Shown one piece after another: positions 20,601 to 28,988 of a stretch of 47,079 bases of DNA; position 1 is the stretch's first letter; every line of letters begins with the position of its first letter. A program made the translations under genes and the position numbers. The stretch is from Betaproteobacteria bacterium (lineage in GTDB: Bacteria; Pseudomonadota; Gammaproteobacteria; Burkholderiales; Usitatibacteraceae): positions 1 to 47,079 of the forward strand of contig JANYHZ010000250.1 in the NCBI GenBank assembly GCA_025362135.1, read 5' to 3'. The notes below the pieces were generated by a model. That model ran no database searches, had not been told where the DNA came from, and saw only the letters and a program-made list of their open reading frames with translations.

Positions 20601-21383
20601 TCAGCGGAGCTCGCCAGCCGAGCGCGTTTGTGTTGCTTCGGGAAAGCGCCGACGCAACTGCTGAAGGTAGCTGGACTCGGCAGACTTGTCGCCTTGCGTG
20701 CGGGCTATTCTCGCACCCAGCAGCAGGGCATCCGCGCCCGGCAGTTGAACCAACTGGTTGTGGCGCGCCAGCAGGGCCTCGGCTTCCCGCGTGCGCCCGC
20801 GGGCGAACTCGATATCGGCCAATTCGTAGATTGCCTCGGCCATGCGCGGCTGACGCAGAACGGCGTTTCTAAACTGCGCCTCGGCCGCCCGGATATCACC
20901 CGCTTTTTTCAGGCACAAACCCGAATTGTAGTGCGCGCTCTCTGGTGTCGCATACAGTGGATTCTTCAGCGCCGCTTGAAAATATTGCATTGCGTTCACG
21001 GGACTCTGGCGTTGACAGACGAACCAGCCGTAGTTGTTCAGTGTTTCGGAATCATTGGGTACGAGCCTGAGCGCTTGTTCGAAGGACTGCGCCGCCAAGG
21101 TATCTTCCTTAAGTTGCATATAGATGATGCCCAGCATGTTGTATGCCGGTGCATAGCCAGGGTTGGCCGCAGCGGCCTGTTTCGCTGCTTCCAGCGCGAC
21201 TGCCAGATTGCCCATACGAAAATATTCAGCCGCACGCTCGGTATGGATTTGCGCGCGCAGCACTGGATCGGTCTTGAACGTTTGGTCCGGCACTCTGCTT
21301 TCGACTGCCGTCGTGGACACGCAGCCGGACAACAAGCCAACCAAAATGGCGACGACAAAAAAGGCAGTGAGCGAGTATTTCAC
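20601..21383 (-). CDS. pilW: Type IV pilus biogenesis/stability lipoprotein PilW (PilF)
   Basis: Outer-membrane pilotin-type lipoprotein of 260 aa that helps the PilQ secretin assemble and stabilises pili. The signal peptide ends in the lipobox LLSGC. About six TPR units follow (for example AAEYFRMGNLAVALEAAKQAAAANPGYAPAYNMLGIIYMQL). A C-terminal stretch covers ARIARTQGDKSAESSYLQQLRRRFPEA. It is placed between rlmN and rodZ, as usual in Proteobacteria. Confidence 0.93.
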   Translation of the reverse strand: MKYSLTAFFVVAILVGLLSGCVSTTAVESRVPDQTFKTDPVLRAQIHTERAAEYFRMGNLAVALEAAKQAAAANPGYAPAYNMLGIIYMQLKEDTLAAQSFEQALRLVPNDSETLNNYGWFVCQRQSPVNAMQYFQAALKNPLYATPESAHYNSGLCLKKAGDIRAAEAQFRNAVLRQPRMAEAIYELADIEFARGRTREAEALLARHNQLVQLPGADALLLGARIARTQGDKSAESSYLQQLRRRFPEATQTRSAGELR

Positions 21384-21402
21384 GGTAAGTCCTCAGGTCG
21401 CG

Positions 21403-22518
21403 CTAGGCGACAACATGGTTCAGTTTGATGATGCCGGCACGGTTGGACTTATCCACGACCTGACCTGCCAATTGGCCGCACGCAGCATCAATATCATCTC
21501 CGCGAGTCTTGCGAACGGTAACGACAAACCCTGCTGCCTGCAGCACTTCGCGAAAACGATGAATTGCGTTGTTGCTGGATCGTTGATATGGCGCTTCAGG
21601 GAACGCATTCCACGGGATCAGATTGAACTTGCAAGGCAGATCGCCAATCAATGCGACCAATTCGTGCGCCTGTTGCACGGAATCGTTCACCTGGTTGAGC
21701 ATCACGTATTCAAAAGTGACGAAATCGCGGGGTGCGGCTTCAAGATAATCGCGAATCGCCACCAGCAATTCTGCCAGTGGATATTTCTGATTGATCGGCA
21801 CGAGCACGTCGCGCAGTTTGTCGTTTGGCGCATGTAGCGAGACCGCGAGTGCGACCGGGCAGCGTTCCTTCAAACGCATCAGATTGGGAACAATTCCACT
21901 GGTCGACAAGGTTACGCGGCGGCGCGAGAGGCCGTAGCCGTGGTCATCCAGCATGATATCCATCGCTGCAGTGACATTATCAAAATTAGCCAGCGGCTCA
22001 CCCATACCCATCATCACCACATTGGATACGATGCGTTCGCCTTTCGGATCGCGACCCATGGCCTTGTTGGCGAACCACAACTGCCCGATGATTTCACTCG
22101 CCGAAAGATTGCGATTGAAGCCCTGCTTGCCGGTCGAGCAAAACGTACAATCGAGCGCGCAGCCAACCTGGCTGGATATGCAGAGTGTGCCCCGCTCGTC
22201 TTCCGGGATAAATACGACCTCGATACCGTTGCCGGTACCGACGTCGAGCAGCCATTTTCTCGTGCCGTCTTTCGATGCCTGTTCGGTCATCAACTTTGGC
22301 GCGATGATGGTCGCCACGTCCGGTAATTTCTCCCGCAATGATTTTGCCAAATCGGTCATCGCATCAAAACTATCCACACCGCCCTGATGAAGCCACCGGA
22401 ACACCTGCCTGGCGCGGAACGGTTTCTCCCCCAGATCAGCGAAAAACGTCGTCATCTCGGGCAAGCTCAACCCGAGAAGATTGGGTCTATCGCCTTTCGC
22501 ATGTTGGGGAACGGCCAC
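21403..22518 (-). CDS. rlmN: Dual-specificity 23S rRNA/tRNA adenine-C2 methyltransferase RlmN
   Basis: Radical-SAM enzyme of 371 aa that methylates A2503 of 23S rRNA and A37 of some tRNAs. The cluster motif is [15 protein letters not shown] (CxxxCxxC). The SAM-binding [10 protein letters not shown] and the C-terminal catalytic Cys in [14 protein letters not shown] are present. It lies 17 nt after ndk and 19 nt before pilW in one minus-strand operon. Confidence 0.98.
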   Translation of the reverse strand: MAVPQHAKGDRPNLLGLSLPEMTTFFADLGEKPFRARQVFRWLHQGGVDSFDAMTDLAKSLREKLPDVATIIAPKLMTEQASKDGTRKWLLDVGTGNGIEVVFIPEDERGTLCISSQVGCALDCTFCSTGKQGFNRNLSASEIIGQLWFANKAMGRDPKGERIVSNVVMMGMGEPLANFDNVTAAMDIMLDDHGYGLSRRRVTLSTSGIVPNLMRLKERCPVALAVSLHAPNDKLRDVLVPINQKYPLAELLVAIRDYLEAAPRDFVTFEYVMLNQVNDSVQQAHELVALIGDLPCKFNLIPWNAFPEAPYQRSSNNAIHRFREVLQAAGFVVTVRKTRGDDIDAACGQLAGQVVDKSNRAGIIKLNHVVA

Positions 22519-22535
22519 TGCTGTACTCCGTATTT

Positions 22536-22961
22536 TCAGCGCGAATAAACGTTCAGCGTCGGGAAATAATAAGCAATTTCCGCAGCGGCCGTCTCGGGGG
22601 CATCCGAGCCGTGAACTGCATTGGCGTCGATGCTGTCGGCAAAATCTGCGCGGATGGTGCCAGCTGCCGCTTTTTTCGGGTCCGTCGCGCCCATCAGATC
22701 GCGATTTTTCAAAATGGCACCTTCGCCTTCGAGTACCTGAATCATCACCGGACCGGAGATCATAAAGCTGACCAAATCATTGAAAAATGGACGCGCTTTA
22801 TGGACCGCGTAGAAGCCTTCCGCCTCGGCACGCGACAAGTGCGCCATGCGTGCTGCGATGACCTTCAAGCCCGCTTTTTCGAACCGCGAATAGATCTCAC
22901 CGATCACGTTTTTGGCGACGGCATCAGGCTTGATGATGGAGAGTGTCTTTTGAATTGCCAT
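22536..22961 (-). CDS. ndk: Nucleoside diphosphate kinase
   Basis: Balances NTP and dNTP pools through a phospho-histidine intermediate, 141 aa, a normal length. The signature [20 protein letters not shown] contains the active His. [18 protein letters not shown] is the N-terminal nucleotide-site strand. The ATG is preceded by AGGAT, and a TATATA box lies just upstream, so the gene probably opens the ndk-rlmN-pilW-rodZ-ispG transcript. Confidence 0.98.
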   Translation of the reverse strand: MAIQKTLSIIKPDAVAKNVIGEIYSRFEKAGLKVIAARMAHLSRAEAEGFYAVHKARPFFNDLVSFMISGPVMIQVLEGEGAILKNRDLMGATDPKKAAAGTIRADFADSIDANAVHGSDAPETAAAEIAYYFPTLNVYSR

Positions 22962-23021
22962 TTAGTAATCCTATATAACTTGATGAAAACATTGAATTTT
23001 AACACGCATACCCGTGCTGCG

Positions 23022-24062
23022 TCACTGTTTTTGGCGAATGCGTTTTAGCATCAGGCGATTATCGCTGCGGCGAATAACGAAATCGTGACCGCCTGCAAGT
23101 TGCGGTTTTCCCGCGGGTGGCGCACGAAACAATTGTGCCGCCCACTCGGCCAACTGAACCTGCGACGGCGCAGGCACCCCCTGCCAGATGAGCCAGTGAT
23201 AAAGCGCATTTATCTGACGCGGTTGCGGCAGCGCGTCAAGCGCAGCGGCAAATGCATTTATGCCGTCCCATGCGAGGTCAATTTTCGCCAATGCCTCGAG
23301 CATCGCGTCGGCCTCGCTCGCGTGTCGTGCGGCCCGCGCAAGTGAGGCACGGTAGTGCGGAAAACGCGCCGCCAAAAGTGGCACGATCTCATGCCGTAAA
23401 AAGTTACGCGTGAAGGCCGTGTCACTGTTCGATTCGTCCTCAATCCATTTGAGGCCGCGTTCGCGCGCCGTTGCTGTAATGTCGGCCCGCGAAACATTCA
23501 GCAAGGGCCGCAGTATGGTTTGATTCTCCGATACAGCCCGCGCCTCTCCCATGCCTGCGAGGCCTTTCAAACCTGTACCGCGCAGCATCTGATGCAGGAC
23601 GGTCTCGGCCTGGTCGTCTGCATGTTGCGCGAGCAATATGAACGGCGCGCCCGCCTCCACAAATGCTGCGTAACGCGCCGCACGGGCCGCGCCCTCCAGA
23701 CCAACCGCCGACAGCTTGTCGACAACCACTTTCGTCGTCACCAGCGCGATGTTGCGGGTGACACACAGGTCCACGCAAAACGTCGCCCAGGAATCCGCGT
23801 CGGGACTCAAACCATGATTCACGTGAATTGCCTGCAATTCGAGGCGCAGCGCGGACTTTAACTGGTCGACCGCGTCCAGCAGGACGACCGAATCCAGACC
23901 GCCGGAAAGCGCAATGCAAATGCGCTTTCCCTCCAGCGACTGCCGTCGCAGGAAACTCTCAACGATCTCAGTGAGCGTATTTATGTTTACCCCGGCTAAA
24001 CAAGGCCAAACTCCAGATTTGGTGCGCCTTTTCAGCCAAAATATCGCCGCAAGCCCCGCCAA
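23022..24062 (-). CDS. tilS: tRNA(Ile)-lysidine synthase, short form
   Basis: Modifies C34 of tRNA-Ile(CAU) to lysidine so that it reads AUA codons. The PP-loop motif ALSGGLDSVVLL and HVNHGLSPDADSWATFC mark the ATP-pyrophosphatase domain, with LAQHADDQAETVLHQMLRGTGLKGLAGM after it. A helical substrate-binding region follows (LRHEIVPLLAARFPHYRASLARAA). The protein (346 aa) stops at LMLKRIRQKQ, so the C-terminal TilS_C domain seen in longer forms such as E. coli (about 430 aa) is missing. The only in-frame start before the PP loop that I can find is TTG at 24062. The exact start is uncertain. Confidence 0.9.
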   Translation of the reverse strand: MAGLAAIFWLKRRTKSGVWPCLAGVNINTLTEIVESFLRRQSLEGKRICIALSGGLDSVVLLDAVDQLKSALRLELQAIHVNHGLSPDADSWATFCVDLCVTRNIALVTTKVVVDKLSAVGLEGAARAARYAAFVEAGAPFILLAQHADDQAETVLHQMLRGTGLKGLAGMGEARAVSENQTILRPLLNVSRADITATARERGLKWIEDESNSDTAFTRNFLRHEIVPLLAARFPHYRASLARAARHASEADAMLEALAKIDLAWDGINAFAAALDALPQPRQINALYHWLIWQGVPAPSQVQLAEWAAQLFRAPPAGKPQLAGGHDFVIRRSDNRLMLKRIRQKQ

Positions 24063-24090
24063 ATCTCGTGTTTCACCTGATTCACGAAAG

Positions 24091-25065
24091 CTATTCCACC
24101 AATTCCTTGAATCGGCCCAGTTCCAGCAATTTTTTCTGCCGTTCCCGCACGATGGTGTCGGGCGATTTTTCTGAAAGGGTTTTCAACGAATCGGCAATCG
24201 CCTTCTTCAACGTTGCTGCCATCGCCGGTGGATCACGATGCGCGCCACCCAAAGGCTCATTGAGAATCTTGTCCACTAATCCGAGCGCTTTCAGTTTTGG
24301 CGCGGTGATACCCAAAGCCTCCGCAGCCTCCGATGCCCTCGTCGAATCTTTCCACAAAATCGCCGCGCAGCCCTCCGGGGTGATCACCGAATACGTCGAG
24401 TATTGCAGCATGTATGTCACATCGCCGACCGCGATCGCCAGTGCACCGCCGGAACCGCCCTCGCCGATGATCGCGCACACGATGGGCACGCGCAGTCCGG
24501 CAAGAACGTAGAGGTTGTGCCCGATTGCCTCGGATTGCCCGCGCTCTTCCGCACCGACACCCGGGTAGGCACCGGGAGTATCGATCAGCGTCACAATCGG
24601 CACGCCGAATTTTTCGGCAAGCTTCATCAGGCGCAGCGCCTTACGGTACCCTTCCGGTCGCGGCATGCCGAAATTACGGAATTGCCGCTCCTTGGTGTCG
24701 CGGCCTTTTTGCTGGCCAATCACCATTACGGACTGGCCATTGAATCGTGCAAGGCCACCAACCAGCGCGGGATCTTCACCGAAGGCGCGGTCGCCGTGCA
24801 GTTCCTCGAAATCCGTCATCATCAGGCCGATGTAATCGAGCGTGTACGGGCGCTGAGGATGACGCGCAACCTGCGAAATCTGCCACGCGGTGAGCTTGGC
24901 GTAGATATCCTTGGTGAGCGTCTGGCTTTTCTTGGCCAGTTTCCCGATCTCGGCCGAAATATCGACGGCCGAATCATCCTGCACGAAGCGCAGTTCCTCG
25001 ATCTTGCTTTCCAGCTCGGCAATCGGCTGTTCAAAATCGAGAAAATTGAATTTATGTGGGGTCAT
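24091..25065 (-). CDS. accA: Acetyl-CoA carboxylase carboxyltransferase subunit alpha
   Basis: The alpha subunit of the carboxyltransferase that makes malonyl-CoA for fatty acid synthesis, 324 aa. Family hallmarks are [31 protein letters not shown], the [20 protein letters not shown] segment and the oxyanion loop [16 protein letters not shown]. It is followed by tilS after 28 nt and is divergent from the cobalamin adenosyltransferase gene. A TATGAT box lies about 33 nt before the ATG. Confidence 0.98.
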   Translation of the reverse strand: MTPHKFNFLDFEQPIAELESKIEELRFVQDDSAVDISAEIGKLAKKSQTLTKDIYAKLTAWQISQVARHPQRPYTLDYIGLMMTDFEELHGDRAFGEDPALVGGLARFNGQSVMVIGQQKGRDTKERQFRNFGMPRPEGYRKALRLMKLAEKFGVPIVTLIDTPGAYPGVGAEERGQSEAIGHNLYVLAGLRVPIVCAIIGEGGSGGALAIAVGDVTYMLQYSTYSVITPEGCAAILWKDSTRASEAAEALGITAPKLKALGLVDKILNEPLGGAHRDPPAMAATLKKAIADSLKTLSEKSPDTIVRERQKKLLELGRFKELVE

Positions 25066-25220
25066 TCACGTTGTGGCCGGGTTTTCAATCTTCAATCATA
25101 CCAACTCCGGCGCGCGGGATCGCCCGGCGACATTGCGCCCCGTACCGTGTGAGCGGGGCGGCCCACACACAAGCGTGCGCCCGGCATCGTCGTCAATCTC
25201 GAATCTGAGACCGGAGCATT

Positions 25221-25226
25221 TATAAT
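25221..25226 (+). promoter_or_regulatory. -10 box immediately upstream of the cobalamin adenosyltransferase gene
   Basis: A perfect TATAAT ends 6 nt before the ATG at 25233, so transcription would start at or within a base or two of the start codon and the mRNA would be leaderless. No good -35 is seen at 16-18 nt. Confidence 0.5.
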
Positions 25227-25232
25227 TCAGCG

Positions 25233-25796
25233 ATGGGCAATCGACTGACGAAGATAACGACGCGCACCGGTGACGCCGGCACGACCGGTCTCGGGGATGG
25301 TACCCGCACACTGAAAAACGCCCTGCGCGTGACCGTGATCGGCGATATCGATGAGCTCAACAGCATGCTGGGATTGCTGCTCACAGAACCGCTACCCGAC
25401 GGCACGCGCACCACGCTGAACCGGATTCAAAACGACCTCTTTGACCTTGGCAGCGAAATCTGCATCCCGGGCCACACGGTGTTGACCGAGGCACACATCG
25501 ACTTTCTCGACGAAGAAATCGGTCGTCTCAACGCCGATCTCCCGCCGCTAAAGGAATTTATCCTGCCAGGCGGCTCGCGCGCCGCCGCTTGCTGCCACCT
25601 GGCGCGCACAATCACACGGCGCTCGGAACGCGCCCTGGTCGCGCTCGCGCAAAGTGAGACTGTCTCGGCTCGCGCGCTCCAGCATCTGAATCGGCTTTCC
25701 GATTTTCTGTTCATCCTGGCGCGTACCCTCAATCGCCACGCAGGTGTCGGCGATGTCTGCTGGCAACGGCTCCCTTCATCCACAGAGACGCACTAA
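25233..25796 (+). CDS. Cob(I)alamin adenosyltransferase, PduO type
   Basis: Transfers the adenosyl group of ATP to cob(I)alamin to form adenosylcobalamin, 187 aa. The ATP-binding N-terminus TKITTRTGDAGTTGLGDG is complete. GDIDELNSMLGLLL, the conserved ARTITRRSERALVAL helix and LNRLSDFLFILART complete the trimeric PduO-type fold. No ribosome site is visible, consistent with the leaderless arrangement suggested by the -10 box. It ends 4 nt before the sigma-factor gene. A btuF-like cobalamin-binding protein lies 2.3 kb downstream. Confidence 0.96.
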   Translation: MGNRLTKITTRTGDAGTTGLGDGTRTLKNALRVTVIGDIDELNSMLGLLLTEPLPDGTRTTLNRIQNDLFDLGSEICIPGHTVLTEAHIDFLDEEIGRLNADLPPLKEFILPGGSRAAACCHLARTITRRSERALVALAQSETVSARALQHLNRLSDFLFILARTLNRHAGVGDVCWQRLPSSTETH

Positions 25797-25800
25797 CACC

Positions 25801-26376
25801 ATGGCAACCTTGCCTGCACCCACGCCAAATGCACTCAATGAGCGGCTTGCTGCGCTGCTGGCTCAAGCCGGTCTGGGTAATCGCGCTGCGTTCGCCGATT
25901 TATATGAAGCGACAAAATCGAAACTGTTTGCGGTTTCGTTACGTATAGTCCGTGAGCGGCATATCGCCGAGGAAGTTTTGCAGGATAGCTTTGTGAATAT
26001 CTGGAACAACGCCACCAAATATGCCGTCGCACAGTCCGCGCCCATGACGTGGATGACAGCGATCGTGAGGAATCGTAGCCTCGATATCGTGCGACGGCCG
26101 TTCCTCGAGGTGCAGGATGAGGACGATTTTTTTGCGATCAATATGGAAGACGAGCGACCCGGCCCGGATGACCAACTGGTCGCCCGACGCGATCAGGTGA
26201 AGATTGAGCGCTGCATAAAAGGCCTTGACGGGGAGCAGCAGCAAACGATTTCGTTGGCTTTCTTTCAAGGACTTTCGCATTCGGAGGTTGCCAGCCACCT
26301 CGGTAAACCACTGGGCACAGTGAAAACGCATATTCGACGCGGGTTGTTGAAGCTAAAGGGGTGCCTGGAGTCATGA
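25801..26376 (+). CDS. ECF-type RNA polymerase sigma factor (SigK-like)
   Basis: Extracytoplasmic-function sigma factor of 191 aa. Region 2 is FADLYEATKSKLFAVSLRIV...HIAEEVLQDSFVNIW, with MTWMTAIVRNRSLDIVRR at the DNA-melting part. Region 4 is ISLAFFQGLSHSEVASHLGKPLGTVKTHIRRGLLKLK. The start is ATG 25801, 4 nt after the adenosyltransferase stop. An in-frame ATG-type start at 25744 would overlap that gene and add unlike sequence. Its stop overlaps the start of the RskA-like anti-sigma gene, which is the usual pairing. The regulon cannot be told. Confidence 0.94.
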   Translation: MATLPAPTPNALNERLAALLAQAGLGNRAAFADLYEATKSKLFAVSLRIVRERHIAEEVLQDSFVNIWNNATKYAVAQSAPMTWMTAIVRNRSLDIVRRPFLEVQDEDDFFAINMEDERPGPDDQLVARRDQVKIERCIKGLDGEQQQTISLAFFQGLSHSEVASHLGKPLGTVKTHIRRGLLKLKGCLES

Positions 26377-27104
26377 AACTGGGCAACCCGGATCTTCGCA
26401 GCAGGCTGGCGTCCGAATACGTGCTCGGAACGATGAAGGGCGGCGCGCGCAGACGTTTTGAAGATTACCTGAAGCGCGATGCCCAAATGCGTGCAGAAGT
26501 CGAAGGTTGGGAAACACATCTCACCCCCCTGACCGGACGCCTCGCACCGGTGACTCCACACCCCCGTGTCTGGACAAGAATCGAAGCGCGCCTCGACGCT
26601 GTGACTGCTCGTGCGTCTGCTGAAAAGAAAACGATTGGTCTTTGGGAAAGTCTCGCGTTCTGGCGAAGCTTGGGCCTCGGCGCGAGCGGCATGGCGGTTG
26701 CGCTGCTGACAGCCATGCTGGTATTGAAGCCGGTTGATCAGGGTCCGATGCTGACGGCGGTGCTTGCCGAAGACAACAACGTGGCACGTGTCTTCGTTGA
26801 ACAACCAAAATCAGGCATGCTGATGGTGAAGATGGTCGCGCCATGGAAAACAATGAATGGCATGGCTTTGGAACTGTGGGTGGTGCCGAAGGATGGCCCG
26901 CCCCGTTCACTCGGACTCATTAACGATACGGGTGAAACCAAACTTGTGCTGACCGGCATGGATGAAAAGCTCGCCGGCGGACTCGTCTTTGCACTTTCGA
27001 AAGAACCGCCCGGTGGATCGCCCACCGGCCAGCCTACCGGCAGCGTGATGTGCAAGGGTGCGATCGCGCATATGCCGCCCAGGCTGCCGCGTTCGCCGAT
27101 TTAA
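26373..27104 (+). CDS. Anti-sigma factor, RskA family
   Basis: Membrane-bound anti-sigma factor of 243 aa that would hold the preceding ECF sigma factor. The cytoplasmic N-terminal anti-sigma domain is about residues 8-75 (RLASEYVLGTMKGGARRRFEDYL). One transmembrane helix lies near 97-118. The periplasmic RskA domain includes MNGMALELWVVPKDGPPRSLGLI and FALSKEPPGGSPTGQPTGSV. The ATG at 26373 overlaps the sigma stop (ATGA) and follows a GGAG ribosome site. An in-frame GTG four codons earlier is less likely. The zinc HxxxCxxC motif of ZAS anti-sigmas is absent. Confidence 0.92.
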   Translation: MKLGNPDLRSRLASEYVLGTMKGGARRRFEDYLKRDAQMRAEVEGWETHLTPLTGRLAPVTPHPRVWTRIEARLDAVTARASAEKKTIGLWESLAFWRSLGLGASGMAVALLTAMLVLKPVDQGPMLTAVLAEDNNVARVFVEQPKSGMLMVKMVAPWKTMNGMALELWVVPKDGPPRSLGLINDTGETKLVLTGMDEKLAGGLVFALSKEPPGGSPTGQPTGSVMCKGAIAHMPPRLPRSPI

Positions 27105-27119
27105 GCTCGCACCTTCGCC

Positions 27120-28010
27120 GTGCCTTTGCAAGCGATCCAAACGGGGTTCGATTCGACGCGGCGACTCCGGCAGTTTGCCATTCACGTACTCGCCGGCATG
27201 CTGCTGGCGATTGCGCCAATCTTCGCAAACGCGAATCAGGCAGCGCCAATCTTGCTTGCCAATGTACTGGGCGAGAATGTCGATCCTGCCGTCTACCTCG
27301 TGAGCGAGAAGTTCGACGGCGTGCGCGCCATTTGGGACGGGAAAACGCTGCGTTTTCGAAGTGGCCGCACTGTCAACGCACCTGATTGGTTCATCGCCAA
27401 ATTACCTCCCGAAAAACTGGATGGGGAGCTCTGGGTAGGCCGCGGTACGTTTGAACGACTCTCCGGCTACGTGCGCAAAACGCTGCCGCTGGATGATGAC
27501 TGGCGGCAGATCAAATATATGGTTTTTGAACTTCCTGACAACGCGGGCACGTTTGTGGATCGCGCCAAGCGCATTCAGGAAATCGTTGCCGAGGCAAAAT
27601 GGCCGCAGCTTGTTGCGGTGGAACAATTGAGGATCGCTGATCGGGCTGCGCTAAAACGCAAGCTCGATGAGGTCGTTGGCGGCGGCGGTGAGGGCCTGAT
27701 GCTGCATCTGGCTAACGCGCCCTATGTGACCGGTCGCAGCGATGTATTACTCAAGCTGAAGCCGTTGCTTGATACCGAGGCGAAAGTCGTCGCACATATT
27801 CCCGGCAAGGGCAAATATGCGGACAAAATGGGCGCGCTGCGTGTGGAGATGCCCGATGGAAAACGCTTCAATATCGGCACGGGCTTCAGCGACGTGGTTC
27901 GAAAGGCTCCCCCACCTGTCGGCACATTGATCACGTACACCTATCGAGGGATTACCAACAAAGGCACCCCGCGCTTCGCAAGTTATTTGCGGGTTCGGGA
28001 GGAGTTCTAG
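27120..28010 (+). CDS. Exported ATP-dependent DNA ligase, LigE type
   Basis: Minimal ATP-dependent DNA ligase of 296 aa with a probable signal peptide (HVLAGMLLAIAPIFANANQA, cleavage near residue 41), so it should act in the periplasm or outside the cell. The catalytic motif I is SEKFDGVRAIWDG, with Lys64 as the adenylation site. Further nucleotidyltransferase motifs are LDGELWVGRG, KYMVFELPD, EGLMLHL and LLKLKP. A C-terminal OB domain follows (GKGKYADKMGALRVE...GTGFSDVVRK). Start is GTG at 27120, 15 nt after the anti-sigma gene. LigE enzymes have been linked to DNA uptake and extracellular DNA. The position behind an ECF sigma/anti-sigma pair may be meaningful. Confidence 0.93.
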   Translation: MPLQAIQTGFDSTRRLRQFAIHVLAGMLLAIAPIFANANQAAPILLANVLGENVDPAVYLVSEKFDGVRAIWDGKTLRFRSGRTVNAPDWFIAKLPPEKLDGELWVGRGTFERLSGYVRKTLPLDDDWRQIKYMVFELPDNAGTFVDRAKRIQEIVAEAKWPQLVAVEQLRIADRAALKRKLDEVVGGGGEGLMLHLANAPYVTGRSDVLLKLKPLLDTEAKVVAHIPGKGKYADKMGALRVEMPDGKRFNIGTGFSDVVRKAPPPVGTLITYTYRGITNKGTPRFASYLRVREEF

Positions 28011-28055
28011 TCATCGGTATCATTTTCAGGCACTAAGAGACACAAACGCGATGGC

Positions 28056-28988
28056 TTATTTTTTGTCCGCTGCGATACTTTCGCGCGCGCGATCCAGCGC
28101 CGCGCAAATTTCTTCAGCCGCCAGCAACACGCGCGGGCCCGGCCGCAATATCCAGTCGGCATTCAAGGCATAAATCCTGCCGCGACGAAACGCCGCGAGG
28201 CTAGAATAAAGCGTCTTGTCGCGCGCAACATCTTTGTAAATCGACGCGGGTCGCAAGATCGCATCAGCACCGCGTTGCAATAGCGCCTCGCGCGAAGGCT
28301 CCAGCACTATTTGCGCAATGTCTGAAAAGACATTCACGCCACCGCAAAGCGATATGGTCTCGGAAATGAAGTGGTGACCGCTAATTGTCATCAATGGCTG
28401 TTGCGAGATTTCGAAGAATACCCGCACCGGGGTTTTGCCCTTGCCAGCCGACTGGAATTTTTCCAATTTCGATTCAAACATCGACGCGAATTCCTCCGGT
28501 GTTTTGCCTCCTGCGTCGCGTCCAACGAGCTGGCCTATCGTTCGCACCGCGCGTGGCACATCGGCATGCGTACGCACTTCAATCACAAACACATTGATAC
28601 CGAGTGAAACGAGGCGCGCGATATCGACGGGACGGGTGCCGCCCTTCCATGCCAGTACCAGATCGGGCTTCAACGCCAATAGTGCTTCGAAAGAAATACC
28701 GTTAGCGTCAGCGACCTGCGGCAAGTATCGAGCGCGCTCCGGAAAGTCGCTATACGCAGAAACGCCGACCAGGCGCTCTTGCGCACCCGCAGCGTACACA
28801 AGTTCAGTCAGTGATGGCGCCAACGTGACGACACGATTCGCTCGAAAAGTAATGAGCGCAGGGCGACCATCGTCGTCGTGAAAAGGGATCAGGGGTTTAA
28901 CCGGTGCAGCCCCCACGTGCGCAATTGCAAAAGCAAAAAAACAAAAAACGCACGTACTCCGTAACCGCCCGAGACCGGGGGCAATCAC
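28056..28988 (-). CDS. btuF: BtuF-like periplasmic cobalamin-binding protein
   Basis: Helical-backbone type III substrate-binding protein of 310 aa, the kind that hands vitamin B12 to the BtuCD transporter. A signal peptide (STCVFCFFAFAIAHVGAAP) precedes two Rossmann-like lobes. The hallmark RVVTLAPSLTELVYAAGAQERLVGVSAYSDFPERA and ALKPDLVLAWKGGTRP are in the first. ISETISLCGGVNVFSDI and WILRPGPRVLLAAEEI are in the second. It starts at GTG 28988, overlapping the DAHP-synthase-like stop by 4 nt (GTGA), so it is the last gene of the aroG operon. No btuC or btuD is adjacent. Haem or other corrinoid-like ligands remain possible. Confidence 0.85.
   Translation of the reverse strand: MIAPGLGRLRSTCVFCFFAFAIAHVGAAPVKPLIPFHDDDGRPALITFRANRVVTLAPSLTELVYAAGAQERLVGVSAYSDFPERARYLPQVADANGISFEALLALKPDLVLAWKGGTRPVDIARLVSLGINVFVIEVRTHADVPRAVRTIGQLVGRDAGGKTPEEFASMFESKLEKFQSAGKGKTPVRVFFEISQQPLMTISGHHFISETISLCGGVNVFSDIAQIVLEPSREALLQRGADAILRPASIYKDVARDKTLYSSLAAFRRGRIYALNADWILRPGPRVLLAAEEICAALDRARESIAADKK

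Noticed and set aside
19791-21428. Plus-strand frame of 545 aa
   Set aside because: It is antisense to rodZ and pilW, both well supported, and shows no recognisable domain.
25744-25800. Upstream start of the sigma factor
   Set aside because: It overlaps the adenosyltransferase coding end and adds sequence unlike the family.
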